Shown piece after piece: positions 27,521 through 38,487 of a stretch of DNA of 64,000 bases. Position 1 is the first letter of the stretch. Every line of letters starts with the position of its first letter. Position numbers and translations under genes: made by a program. The notes under the pieces were generated by a model, which had not been told where the DNA came from, did no database searches, and saw nothing but the letters and a program-made list of their open reading frames with translations. The stretch is from Leptidea sinapis (lineage: Eukaryota; Arthropoda; Insecta; Lepidoptera; Pieridae): positions 12,834,001-12,898,000 of the forward strand of contig NC_066292.1 in NCBI RefSeq assembly GCF_905404315.1, written 5' to 3'.

Positions 27521-29124
27521 GATGTCATCCACATACAAATCGACACGAACCTTACGGTGCACCGACCGAGAAACGATTACCGCGACGACCGCGAAACGCC
27601 CATCGTAAGAACCCCGGAAGGGTGAAAGCAGTCCCATGCCGTCGCATCGAGGCTGGGGAGGGTTCCTCCTTCTCCGGAAGTGAATTTGGGGCGGGGTCGG
27701 GTTCACGACCTGAAAGTGGCACCCTGGCGCAAGCGCTCCAAAGAGAGGCGGACGCGGCTTTCCGCACCCCGCCATCTGGAGATCGGCGTGGTAGCGTCGG
27801 GGGGCCCGAGAGCCCGACCGCAACCCTTCTTAAAACGGCGAACGGAGTTTACCAGCGGGCCAAAGAGGAACTGGAGAAATCCGGTAACTTGAAGGGTTCT
27901 ATAAGGGCGACCGTACTGGACGGCCTGAACTTTTTATACGAGGCCACCCTCCAGGTAAACAGTTCGCGACGTGACGTCCTACTGCAAGTCGAGCACCTGC
28001 AGCGAAGGCACGCGGAGGACGTTGCAAGGAGGGAGTCTAGTCACGCGGAGCAGATCTTGCTCCTTACGCAGCGGCTGGAGAATTCAGATGTGGGGGGGCA
28101 GATGGCGGAGTTGCGAAAGGAGTTGGAGGCACTCCGCCGTGTAGTCGAATTCGACGTTATTGCCGAGATGGGGAAAATCAAGCTCCCCCCTCCACCCGCT
28201 GCAAAACTGGGCCCCCTTCTCGAAGAGTTAAAGGGAATGCACAAGGACGCTGTGAAGATGTTGGATGAGGTGCGCGACCTAGGAGCCAAAACGTCTAAGC
28301 TCCTAGAGGAGCCCGCAAAAGCTCAGGCGCTGCCTTCCTACGCGGCGATGGCTGCAAAGGCACCTGTCAAGTCCGGCTACTCGATAGTGGTGACCAGCGA
28401 GTCACCAGAAGACTCGAGTGACAATGTGGTCACCAAGATCAGGAAGGCCGTTGACCCAACAAGGACCGGCGCCAAAGTGGACAGCGTACGCATGGTCTGA
28501 AATAGGAAGGTGGTGCTGACATGCGGCACTAAGGGTGAGGTGGAGGCCGTGAAGACGCGGCTCGGGGCTAGTTCGGGCCTCAAAGTCCAGGAGGCGAGAG
28601 GAAAAAACCCGATGATTATCATCAGGGACGTCTTCTCTTGCCTCAAGGACGAGGAGGTCATTGCGGCCTTACGAGCTCAGAACAAAGAGCTCTTCGCCGG
28701 CCTCCATAAAGACCACCAAACGGTGGAGGCATGCTTCCGCCGAAGGTGCCGCAACCCGCACCTCACACATCGTATCTTGCGGGTGGCCCCTCCGCTATGG
28801 CGCCGCATGGTTGACGGGGGATCTGTCCACCTCGATCTTAAGCGATCAAGGGTGGAGGACTTCTCGCCGTTGATCCAGTGCTCAAAGTGTCTAGCCTTTG
28901 GGCACAGGCGGCGCCACTGCAAAGAGTCTTCGGACCTCTGCAGCCACTGCGGGGGGCCACACGTGAGAAGTGAGTGCCCCGATTATGTCACAGGAGAGCC
29001 GCCCAGCTGTGTAAACTGTCGACACGCTAAGCTGGACAAGACGGATCACGGTGCATTCAGCGGCGACTGTCCGGTGAGGCGGAAATGGGATGCCATTGCC
29101 CGCCTCGGCGTGAGTTACTGCTGA
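27521..29124 (+). pseudogene. TRAS-E ORF1 (gag-like), stop and early frameshift
   Basis: The main frame is open from 27475 but has no ATG near its front. A plausible start is the ATG at 27521 in another frame, which would need one frame change by about 27610. The body encodes a charged coiled-coil domain (residues about 100-260), then SYAAMAAKAPVK and YSIVVTSESPEDSSDNVVTKIR, matching TRAS-A ORF1. TGA at 28498-28500 interrupts the frame in the segment equivalent to KDRKVIIGC. The rest is open to 29124 with three knuckles: CSKCLAFGHRRRHC, CSHCGGPHVRSEC and CVNC...H...C. The breaks make it a recently decayed copy. Confidence 0.85.
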
Positions 29125-29182
29125 GGGCACCGCGGTCATAAATCCAGGTGGTCGCGGGCCCAGGGATGCTGCTTCGAGGCAC

Positions 29183-32100
29183 ATGATACAGGTAAACCTG
29201 CAGCGGAAGCGATTGGCAACCGATGAACTGATGGCGGAAGCTGTCAGTCAGAAGGTGAGCCTGGCACTGCTGCAGGAACCCTACACAGGTAATCAAGGTG
29301 CCTTGAAGCGGTATCCGGGGGTCCGCGTCTTTCAGATGGACCAGGGGATTAGTAAGACCAATCCCGCAAAGGCCGCAATAGCGGTCTTTCATAAAGACCT
29401 CCAGGTTGGGTGTGACCCGAGCCTCCAGTCGGAGAACATAGTGGCAATTACCATAGAGTTCTCCGACTGGACACTTGGAATAGTGTCCGCCTACCTGGAA
29501 GGGGATTAGCCCCTGGTTCCATACCTGGAACGTCTGTCCAGCGTCCGATCCAAGTTGGGAACTTTAAGTGTTGTGATCGGAGGTGACTTCAATGCGTGGA
29601 GCCCATGGTGGGGAAGCACAGACGAGGACCACCGGGGAGCCGAATTGGCAGGATACTTCGACGACAACCAGCTGCACATCCTCAACACCGGAACCGAGCC
29701 AACATTTCAAGTGGTTCGGGGAGGTCGGCTCTGTACAAGCAGAGTCGACATTACGGTGTGCAGCCGAAGTATCTTGTCAAGGATGGAGTCCTGGAGGGTG
29801 GACCCCGACATGGTCAGTTCCGATCACAACGCTCTAAGGATAGGACTCCGCGCTGGCCGTGCAAAAGCACCCGGCCCAGCACCAACCACTCGGATATATA
29901 ACACACGCAAGGCAGACTGGGATAAGTTCCGAAAGGAACTAATCTTACAGCTCCAAAAGCGCCAGATCCGAGTGGAAAGAGTGTCGGCCGTAACCGCCCC
30001 CGAGGACATTGAAAACGTTGTCCTCGAGTATCAGGAGGCGGTTCGCCAAGCGTGTGAGACCGCAATCCCAAAGGTAAAGCGAATGCTGAAATATGAACCT
30101 CCGTGGATGACCTCCGAACTTCGGGCCCTGAAGCGCGATGCGGTTACTAGGAAGAATCGCATCCGCTGCGCGGCCCCAATTAGGAGGGAATTCGTCGTCC
30201 GCCAGTATCTCGACGCCCGGGAAAAGTATGAGTCTGCCGCACAAGCGGCACAGACCCATAGCTGGAAGGAGTACTGCACCGCGCAAACAGGCGAAAGCCT
30301 GTGGGACGGCATCTACAGAGTCCTCCGTCAAACCTCGAAAAAGCAGGAAGATAAACTTCTTGTGAGGGACGGAGTGACTCTTGATCCCAAGCAAAGTGCA
30401 GAACTCCTTGCAGCTACATTCTGCCCGGACGATAGAGTGGAGGATGACTCTCCCGTACATTCCGCAATAAGGAGAGAGGCGGACCGCCCTCTGTGCGAGT
30501 TATCCTGCACAGAGGATGATCCGCCCTTCACCCTTGCGGAACTCAGGGAGGCGGTTCACGATTTCAGCGCTCGTAAAGCGCCTGGATCGGACGCGTTCAC
30601 AGCTGACATCAGTGCCAAGAGCATTGAGGCAGATGAGCGGCTCTTCCTAGAGATAGCCAACAGGTGCCTCGCTGTGGGATACTTACCGAAGCCGTGGAAG
30701 CGTGCGGCAGTCGTGACACTTCCCAAACCGGGAAAGTCCGACTACCATCACCCAAAGTCTTACCGTCCGATTGGACTTTTGTCAGTCCACGGTAAGACTT
30801 TGGAAAAGATGATGGTACGCCGGATAAAGTGGCACGTACTGCCGACGCTAAATCCGGCCCAATTCGGATTTATGCCACAGCGAAGCACTGAAGATGCCCT
30901 CTTTGCCTTGATCGAGCACATCAGAGCTGAGGTCAGGGCAAAGAGGGTAGTTTTGATGGTGTCTCTAGACATAGAGGGGGCATTCGACAGCGCCTGGTGG
31001 CCAGCTATCAAACACCAGCTGGCCGCCAGGAAGTGCCCCGGGAACCTATACTCCACCGTGTGCAGCTACCTCAACGACCGGGAGGTCATTATTCGATACG
31101 CGGGCGCCGAATGCGTAAGGCCCACGACCAAAGGGTGCGTTCAGGGATCGATTGGGGGGCCCATATTCTGGAACCTCCTGATTGATCCGTTGCTGGGCGC
31201 CCTCGAGGAAGAGGGCCTGCGCGTGCAAGCCTTCGCCGACGACGTAGTGCTCGTCTTCTCGGGCTCCTCTCCGGAGACTATCGCGCGGACCGCTACTTCC
31301 GTCCTCCGGCGGGTCTATGACTGGGGCTTGGACAACAAGCTGCGATTTGCTCCACACAAAACCAACGCCATGGTGATCACCAAGAAACTGAAACTAACAC
31401 AAATTCAGATCACCATGGGCGGCGAAAGCATAAAGATGGTCACTGAAACCAAGATCCTGGGTCTTATAATTGACCACAGGTTGTCTTTTAAGCCGCACGT
31501 CATTGATGTTTGCCGAAAGGCAACGGCCATCTATGGCCAATTGTCAAGGGCGGCTAAGACAACCTGGGGTCTGAACCCAGAGGTGGTCAGGACCATCTAC
31601 ATCGCCGCTGTGGAGCCAATCGTACTATACGCTTCAAGCGTCTGGGTCCCAGCCGTAGATCAAGTCGGAGTGCGGAAGCTGTTGGACGCGGTTCAGCGGG
31701 GGTTCGCGCGGAAGATCAGCCGGACCTACAAAACCGCCAGTTTGAGTGCGGCGCTGATCCTGTCAGGTATCTTGCCACTCGATCTGAGGATCCGAGAGGC
31801 GGCAGAACTGTACCGATATAAAAGGGGTGAGGACATTGATGGTATGGCAGACAGGAAGGCTGAACAGCGGGTTAGCTTTCTGGATGCTCCCCATCCAGCC
31901 CTCGCTCCTGAGGTAGAATTCTGCTGTCTCGAGGAGACACAGGCCGAGACCGACGTGGTAGAGATGCAGGATGACTCAGGAGAAGGAGAGGGTTACCTGC
32001 AGGTCTACACCGACGGCAGCAAGATACAGGGCAGGGTTGGAGCCGGAATTTCATACAGGCGGCAAGGCTTGGAAGTCAGAGCAAGGAAACTCAAATTAGA

Positions 32101-32886
32101 GAATTATTGCTCTGTCTTCCAAGCCGAAATGTGCGCAATTTCGAAGGCTATCGAGGACATCTTGAAGATGCCCGATATGAGGGTCGAAATCCTTAGTGAC
32201 TCCAGGTCGTCGCTGGAGCTGCTAAGGGATCGATCTTCATTCCACCCGATAGCCTTTGAAATTAAAAACCTTATCCAGCGGGCTCGAAATATGGGTAAAA
32301 CCATTCGGTTCCGCTGGGTTCGGGCGCATGTAGGTATCGACGGGAACGAGAGGGCTGACCACTTGGCGAAGGACGCGGCGCTCACACGAAATTGAGGGCT
32401 GCATACGATGGAGTGCCGGTTTCGACTCTCCGTCGCAAAATCCGAGCCGAGACCCTTGACGTCTGGCAGGAGCGCTACTCTGTGGGTCAAACTGCAAGTG
32501 TTACAAAGGCGTTCCTGCCGGACGTAAAGGCGTCGTATAAGCTGGTTAGGGAGGAGCCCTTCTCCGCACTCATGGCCCAAATCATCACGGGCCATGGCGG
32601 CTTCTCGGCGTATCTCCACCGGTTCGGACTGAAGGATAGCCCAGTGTGCATATGCGACGGTCAAACGGACGAAAGCGCATTGCACCTGGTGCTCGACTGC
32701 CCTAGGTTCGGCCGGTGGAGATTCGACCTGGAAGTGCAAAGCGGTGTGGCTGTACTCGAGGCCAACCTTCCTTTGCTTATAAGCAAACAAAACAGGAAGT
32801 TGTTCGAGGCGTTTTGTTTTAGGATCCTTGTGGATGTGCTGCCAAGAAACGGCACCAACATTAATTTAAGTCAGTTTAGATTCTAA
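29183..32886 (+). pseudogene. TRAS-E ORF2: endonuclease, RT, RNase H; one stop, one frameshift
   Basis: Starts at an ATG (MIQVNLQRKRLATDELM), 58 bp after the ORF1 stop. The endonuclease has LLQEPYTG, GGDFNAWSPWWGS and SSDHN. The RT has KAPGSDAFTADI, SYRPIGLLSVHGK, FGFMPQRSTEDA, SLDIEGAFDSAWW, CVQGSIGGPIFWN and catalytic AFADDVVLVF. RNase H has VYTDGSKIQG, AEMCAISKA, SDSRSSLELL and NERADHLAKDA. The knuckle is CICDGQTDESALHLVLDC. TAG at 29507-29509 interrupts the endonuclease, and a one-base loss at about 32384 moves the C-terminus to another frame ending at 32886. Only two lesions in 3.7 kb; this is the best reference copy for B, C and D. Confidence 0.9.
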
Positions 32887-33342
32887 ATAGTTCATTGGAA
32901 AAAAAAATAATAATAATAATAATCGGTGTAAATAGGCTGAAATAGTAGACAATATTCATGTCTACTATATACAAAGCCACAAAATAGTACTAGGTATAAT
33001 TAAATATAGGTTATAATATATTAGTAGTAAAAAAAATGTACAATATGGTTCCCTATGCCAATGCATAGGGCCCATAATACATCCCTAGTCTGTAAGTAAA
33101 TGTGCCTAGAATAAGATAATTCATGTAATCAAACTGTAAATACTATAGATATAGAATGCATACGATAAGTAGATATTAAGAAACATGTAAGAAAAACGAA
33201 AAAATAAAATGTTGTTAGCTGTAAGATATTTGTAATAGTATATAAAGAATTAATTTAAAATGTAGTAGGTAAGCGACCAAATAAATGTTATAGACAATAA
33301 ATTATTATCCCACCCTCAACCCCTACGAGCTACGGTAGGGAG
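32887..33342 (+). other. TRAS-E 3' UTR, 3'-truncated
   Basis: A+T-rich with a (TAA/AAT)n stretch at about 32908-32922. It contains a CCCTATG-type inverted repeat (33048-33072) also present in D. It ends at GGTAGGGAG followed by poly(A), where D continues for about 75 bp more. Confidence 0.7.
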
Positions 33343-33360
33343 AAAAAAAAAAAAAAAAAA

Positions 33361-33386
33361 CCTAACCTAACCTAACCTAACCTAAC
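33361..33386 (-). repeat. Telomeric (CCTAA)n tract
   Basis: Five units on the plus strand. The mirror tract at 62806-62836 has about one unit more, so the copy number differs between the palindrome arms. Confidence 0.95.
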
Positions 33387-34139
33387 GAGAGAGCGGACGA
33401 ATTAGCGAGGAACGCTGCGGAAGTTTCAAAGGTTAAAGCGGCCTACACAGACTTTCCCTTGTCTTATATAAAAAAGAATATAAGAGAGGAGACAGTCAGG
33501 AAATGGGGGGGAAAGGTATGACGAGGGTGATAAGGGGAAGGTAAGGAAATTATTCATTAAAAACGTGACGGACGCACGCACTTTACTAAAACAAGGAAGG
33601 TGTACAATGCATTTAATACTTGACTGCCCTATTTTCGGGCCCAAAAGGCTCGATCTGGAGCTCTTAACGGGCTTGCAGGTTAATCTCCAGGGGTTATCCG
33701 AAATGCTGGCAACCAACAGACCGCAGTTGAAAAATTTTTGTAAATTAATAATAAAAAACACGCGTAAATTTAATAATAGTAAAGGCGGGGCGAGGACCGC
33801 GAGGCGGCGGGCGCCCACTTTCCAATGAATATTTAAGTATATTTACAGAAAAGTGCAAGCAGCCTGCCTCGCGGGCCAAAACCCACCGACTCAAAATTAA
33901 AAGAAATTGTAGAATATATTTAAAGTTTAGATTAAACTAAAATAAAAGTAATAATGTATTATTATCTTGTACGCCTTATATACCAACTATTGTATAACCC
34001 TAAATTAAAAATATATACACCGAGTTTTATTAAGATGATGAGAGTGAGAAAAGAAGGATGGTAGCTTAGTCAACGTCCCCGGTGATAATGTAGCCGGGGG
34101 AGGTAGGCCGACTAGGGTGAAAAAAAAAAAAAAAAAAAA
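33387..34139 (+). mobile_element. TRAS-F: 5'-truncated, internally deleted TRAS-type element
   Basis: Begins after CCTAAC inside the RNase H end and runs to the poly(A) at 34120-34139. The coding part (33387-33828) starts with ERADELARNAAE-like residues, loses the frame at about 33515, then continues as RTLLKQGRCTMHLILDC and ends at 33828 with an R/A-rich tail. The 3' UTR (33829-34119) ends with a CCCCGG / CCGGGG stem and GGTAGGCCGACTAG. It is a separate subfamily and not functional. Confidence 0.85.
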
Positions 34140-34160
34140 CCTAACCTAACCTAACCTAAC
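34140..34160 (-). repeat. Telomeric tract joined directly to a broken env gene
   Basis: Four CCTAA units on the plus strand, fused at 34160/34161 to the interior of the gypsy env gene. In env orientation the gene runs straight into TTAGG repeats with no other sequence between. Confidence 0.95.
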
Positions 34161-34876
34161 GATCGATAAACTAACTTATCGACGAGCTCTTTAAATAATT
34201 GTTGCGGGGTAATTACTGATGGATGCAGAATATTTTGGTTGCCAAATAGAACTGCATTTGTTAAATCTTCCAGTTGGAATGACAAAGTTAAGATTGAGGT
34301 TTCTAAATTATTAAGAATTTGATACATATTAAAATGTAACAACATTTGATTTGTTGCATTAGTGACGTTTGCTAGTTTTATTGAGAGTTTGTCGATAGCC
34401 TTATTTAAATTGATTTCTTTGACCCTTATTTTGTTTACTGTATCATTATATGATGAGATTGTTGATGTAGTTAATAAAATATTGTTTTTCATCAGTGAAG
34501 CCAATTTAATTTGATTTTCATGTAGAGAAGTAATGGCATCATTAAACCGGAGACCGTCGGTTTCATCTAAGTTTCCGAATATTTGTTTAATTATTGTTCC
34601 TGCTCCACCTATCAAAGCTCGTTTTGATCTTTTCTCTAATAAATGTGAAATGGACGAAAATTCCTTATACATATCTGAATATCGCGCAACCAAAGGACTT
34701 ATCATATTATGACAGCTAATTTCAACTTGAGCCAGTCCAGTCTTTTTACATAAATCTTGAGCTATGGTCAGGGCTGAGTTTATGTTTTCAATATGTGAGT
34801 TGAAATGGGATAAGTCAAACGGCATTATGACGTTTAGTTGTCCGCTGTTGATTTTTGTTGGTTTCGAGCCTGACAT
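34161..34876 (-). pseudogene. env: Gypsy env fragment, truncated by telomeric repeats
   Basis: Starts at an ATG at 34876 and is open for about 238 residues until the telomeric junction. A basic furin-type cleavage site (RSKR) followed by a small, hydrophobic, glycine-rich segment (ALIGGAG) resembles the fusion-protein layout of insect errantivirus envelopes. Long amphipathic helices follow. No signal peptide is evident and the membrane anchor is lost with the C-terminus, so it is an incomplete relic. Assignment as env is from its position after pol and this layout. Confidence 0.75.
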
Positions 34877-35106
34877 GGTATTCTGTAAATTATAATATAT
34901 ATATACTTAATGTAATGGGTGTATACTAGTAATTATTTTAAACATAAAACATTATTCTTATAAACCTACAGGCTAACTTGTGTTTCTTATCCCTAACGGT
35001 ATGATTAGGTAAAGGTGAATATCGTATCTAATAAAAAGAAACAAAAACAAATTATAATAGTGAGTATATGATTAATTTTAAATAATGCAACTATGTAATC
35101 CTTACA
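34877..35106 (-). other. Spacer between gypsy pol and env
   Basis: 230 bp, A+T-rich. It may hold the splice acceptor used for env mRNA in this family; I cannot pick one out with confidence. Confidence 0.4.
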
Positions 35107-38100
35107 CTACGGGTCAAGTTCGACATTTGCCGGTTTCACTTGATCTACATGGTGTGTAACATGACGCCGGTTGATGAGTAATGTGAGAGTGTTATTTCCG
35201 TTTACTTTAACTATTTTGTAAGAGCCCTTCCACACCGGGGAGAGTGCCCGTCTAAGTCTAAGGTGATTTTTCAAGTAGACGTATTGACCACTTTTATATT
35301 GGACCGGACGAGTGTGAGAGTCGTAGTAGGTTTTAGATGACTCTTTTGAACTCCTTATAAACTCTAAAGCTTTATCACGTGAGTGCTTGAGGCGATTTTG
35401 GAGCATGCGGACATAGTCTGGGTATGTAGCTCCTGGGGCGTCACTATAAATTGAGTTAGGGATGAATGGCTTACAGCCAAACATTAACTCAAATGGTGAA
35501 TAATGCGTCGTGGAGTGTACGGATGTGTTGTACGCGAGCATGGCTGTATAAACGTATCGGGGCCAATTTGTCTGTTCGTTATTTATGTATGATTTAAGGT
35601 ATTCTTTTAAGGTTGAGTGACTTCGTTGAAGAGCACCTTGAGTCTGAGGATGGTAAGGTGAAGACCATAAATTTTTTATTTTAAGGAACTCACATGTCTT
35701 TTTGAATAGGTCTGACGTGAAATTGGTACCCTGATCAGTGAGAATCATCTTGGGTATACCAAATATAGATATGAAGTATAACAAGCATTCGCTTGTTTCT
35801 TCGGCTGTGGTACTCCGCATGGGATATGCAGAAGAGAACTTCGTGAGGTCATCTTGGACAGTGAGGATATACTTTAACCTTGCAGTGCCAGCCTCAGGCA
35901 GTGGACCTACGACATCGAGAGATATGCGTTGGAATGGAGCAGTTGAAGTGCTTGTGATCTGCATTGGGGCTCTATTTATTTTCCTTAAAGCTTTATTTTC
36001 CTGATATGATTTACATTGCTTGACATATGTTTCGATGTCACTACGCATACCTTTCCAATAGTACGTTTCTTTAATCCTATTGAGCATACGGACGGATCCC
36101 AAATGACCTGCCGCGGGGATGTCGTGGTTTTCTTACATAATTTTCTTTATTTCGGATGGGGAAGGATATATAATATTATTATGATAGATAACTATTTTTA
36201 TGTTTGTTTCATGGAATAAATAACTAGTCTTAAGACTTTTGTGCCAAAAATTATGGCTAGACACTCTTTCTCGGTGACACTATAATTACACTCTGCTTTA
36301 TTAAGTGTACGAGATGCATAGGCAATTGGACGGTCCTGTCCTACGTTACCTTGGGATAGAATAGCAGAGATAGCAAAGTTTGAGGCATCGCAAGTTAATA
36401 GAAATGGCTCTGTAAAATCCGGGTAAGCTAGTATCGGTGCAGTAATCAATTTATTTTTGAGTGACTCAAAAGCCAATTGCTGTTCATTATTCCAGCTGAA
36501 AGAAGTGTCCTTTTTTAGGAGAGAAGTTAGTGGTTTGGCTAATTTAGCGAATTGATGAGAGATGATGAGCCTTCTTCACTAATGATGTGCCCCAAATAGG
36601 CAACTTCTTTACGGAGAAACTCACATTTTTCAGGTTGTAATTTTAAATTGAAATTTTGGAGTCTATCAAAAACAGATGTGAGGTTTTTTATATGTGAAGC
36701 TAGATCATAAGAGTAGATAACTATATCATCCAGGTATACGAAGCATCTAGTACCTTGGAGACCAGAGAGACAATTATTCATCAATTTTTGGAAAGTTGAA
36801 GGCGCATTTTTAAGGCCGAATGGCATCCTAGTAAATTGAAAATGGCCCTGAGGCACTTAAAAGGCTGTTTTGGGTGCGTCTTCTGGGGAAATGAGGATCT
36901 GATGAAAGCCCAAAGCCAAGTCGAGAGTAGTAAAGTACTTACTCTTCCCTAACTGGTCCAGGATTTCTGAAATTTGGGGAATTGGATATGTTTCCCCAAT
37001 TGTGATGTCGTTTAGTTTCCTATAATCAATTACAATTCTCCATTTGCGTTGCCCCTGGGAACCGGCCTTTTTAGTTACGATCCAGATCGGTGAGCTCCAG
37101 GGTGATGATGAAGGTTTTATAATATTTTGGTTAAGCATTTTATCAATTTGGGTTTCGACTTCCGTCTTATGACATTCAGGGAACCTATATGATTTTGTGT
37201 GAACTGGAACATCGGAGCTCGTTTTGGTTCGATGGTTAAGTGCAGTAGTATAAGTGAGCTGATCATTGGGTAGATGGAATATGTCGGAGTACTGTGAGCA
37301 GAGTTCAATTAGAGCTTGGGATTCCTCATGATTTAAATGACCAGTCCTCAAAGAGTTTATTACTTCTGTAGTTCGGTCAACGAGCTCGGTGAAGGTACTG
37401 TTAATTTGCAAGGGTGAGGGATATAGGGGTTCAAGATTAAGTTTCAAGTTTGGATTAATGGTTATAGGGGATTCCGATATGTTTGCGACCGTTACGTTAA
37501 CACGTTTGTTATCTTTGACTCTTACTATGCAGTTGGATGGAAGTGGGTTATGGGAAAGATGTTGATCCAGGATTAGGCCTTCTTTAAGGTCAGTGTTTTG
37601 AATTGAACACTCGATCACAGTCTCTGTACGAGGTGGAATTACATAGTATGGATCATAAAAATGAAGTGGTATTTTAAAATTACCTATTTTCAAAATGTCT
37701 GTGTCATAGTCGATGTTACAGCTGAATGATGTAAGGAGGTCGGTACCTATGATGCCGTCATATGGTAAATTTATATTCGATATGACATGAAACCTATGAC
37801 AAATCGTTTTCTTTTCGGTCAGCTGTAATTTTAGACCAAAATGGCCAAGTGTTGGTGTAGTTTCTTCACCTGGATCAATCCCTTTAATATTAATCGATTC
37901 CCTTTTTAGATGTTGTTTATATAATATACTGGACTGTTTTATTAGTGATATAGCTGATCCTGAGTCAACTAAGAGCGTAAGGGGAACATGTGAAACTTGC
38001 GTGTTTAAAAGAACGTGTGGTAACAACCTTTTAGTTGTGTCTATATTTATTTCGTAAATATTTTGATTGTGAGTGTTTCCTTGATTTTGGCTAGACATGA

Positions 38101-38473
38101 AATTGGAGACGTCGTCGGTTTGGGGCTGGCTACCCTGTCGGTTGATGTTGGTTTTAGGGTGAATAGTACTGTCAATTTGGGGCTGGTTACCCTGTCGGTT
38201 AGTACATGGTAAGATAGTAATAACACTGTCGGTTAGTGTTGGATTTAAGGTGAGTAGTACTGTCAGTTTGGGGCTGGCTACCCTGTCGGTTAGTACATGG
38301 TAAGATGGTAGTAACACTGTCAGTTTGGGGCTGGTTACCCTGTCGGTTAGTGTTGGATTTAAGGTGAATAGTACTGTCGGTTTGGGGCTGGCTACCCTGT
38401 TAGTACATGGTAGGAATTTGAGATTTTTGAGTGTTGTGTCGATTTTGGAAGATCTCCGGCCCGGACGGCACAA
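35107..38473 (-). pseudogene. pol: Gypsy pol: protease, RT, RNase H, integrase; multiply broken
   Basis: From 38473 the order is: a repeat-rich N-terminal stretch; protease with LLVDSGSAISLI; and RT with WRIVIDYRKLND, LDLALGFHQI and, after an in-frame TAA at 36857-36859, MPFGLKNAPSTFQ and catalytic YLDDIV. A deletion and frame change at about 36539-36560 removes tens of codons between RT and RNase H. RNase H starts with LLTCDASNFAISA and is cut near 36198. Another deletion precedes integrase (36102-35107), which keeps a DDE core (LDVVGPLP, LTDQGTNF) while its zinc module reads CKSYQ where a second cysteine is expected. The integrase half is a long clean frame. The right copy has the same breaks. 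Confidence 0.88.
38110..38410. repeat. About 57-bp minisatellite at the start of gypsy pol
   Basis: About five imperfect direct copies of a unit of about 57 bp built on the core CAGCCCCAAACTGACAGT, each starting or ending with CGACAGGGTA. Units alternate between two variants (a TTCACCTTAAATCC type and a TACCATGTACTAA type). It lies between the gag zinc knuckle and the protease and is copied in the right arm at 57782-58082. Confidence 0.85.
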
Positions 38474-38487
38474 GCGCGGGCCAGGCC

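Larger units (their letters stand above)
26244..33360 (+). mobile_element. TRAS-E: near full-length TRAS-type LINE
   Basis: A 7.1-kb element with a 5' UTR, ORF1 (one stop and a probable early frameshift), ORF2 (one in-frame stop, one frameshift), a 3' UTR and an 18-nt poly(A) at 33343-33360 followed by CCTAA. Relative to B, C, D and F its 3' end lacks the last about 75 bp, including the second stem and the GGTAGGCCACTAG box. The part from 32196 on is duplicated inverted in the right palindrome arm. Confidence 0.9.
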
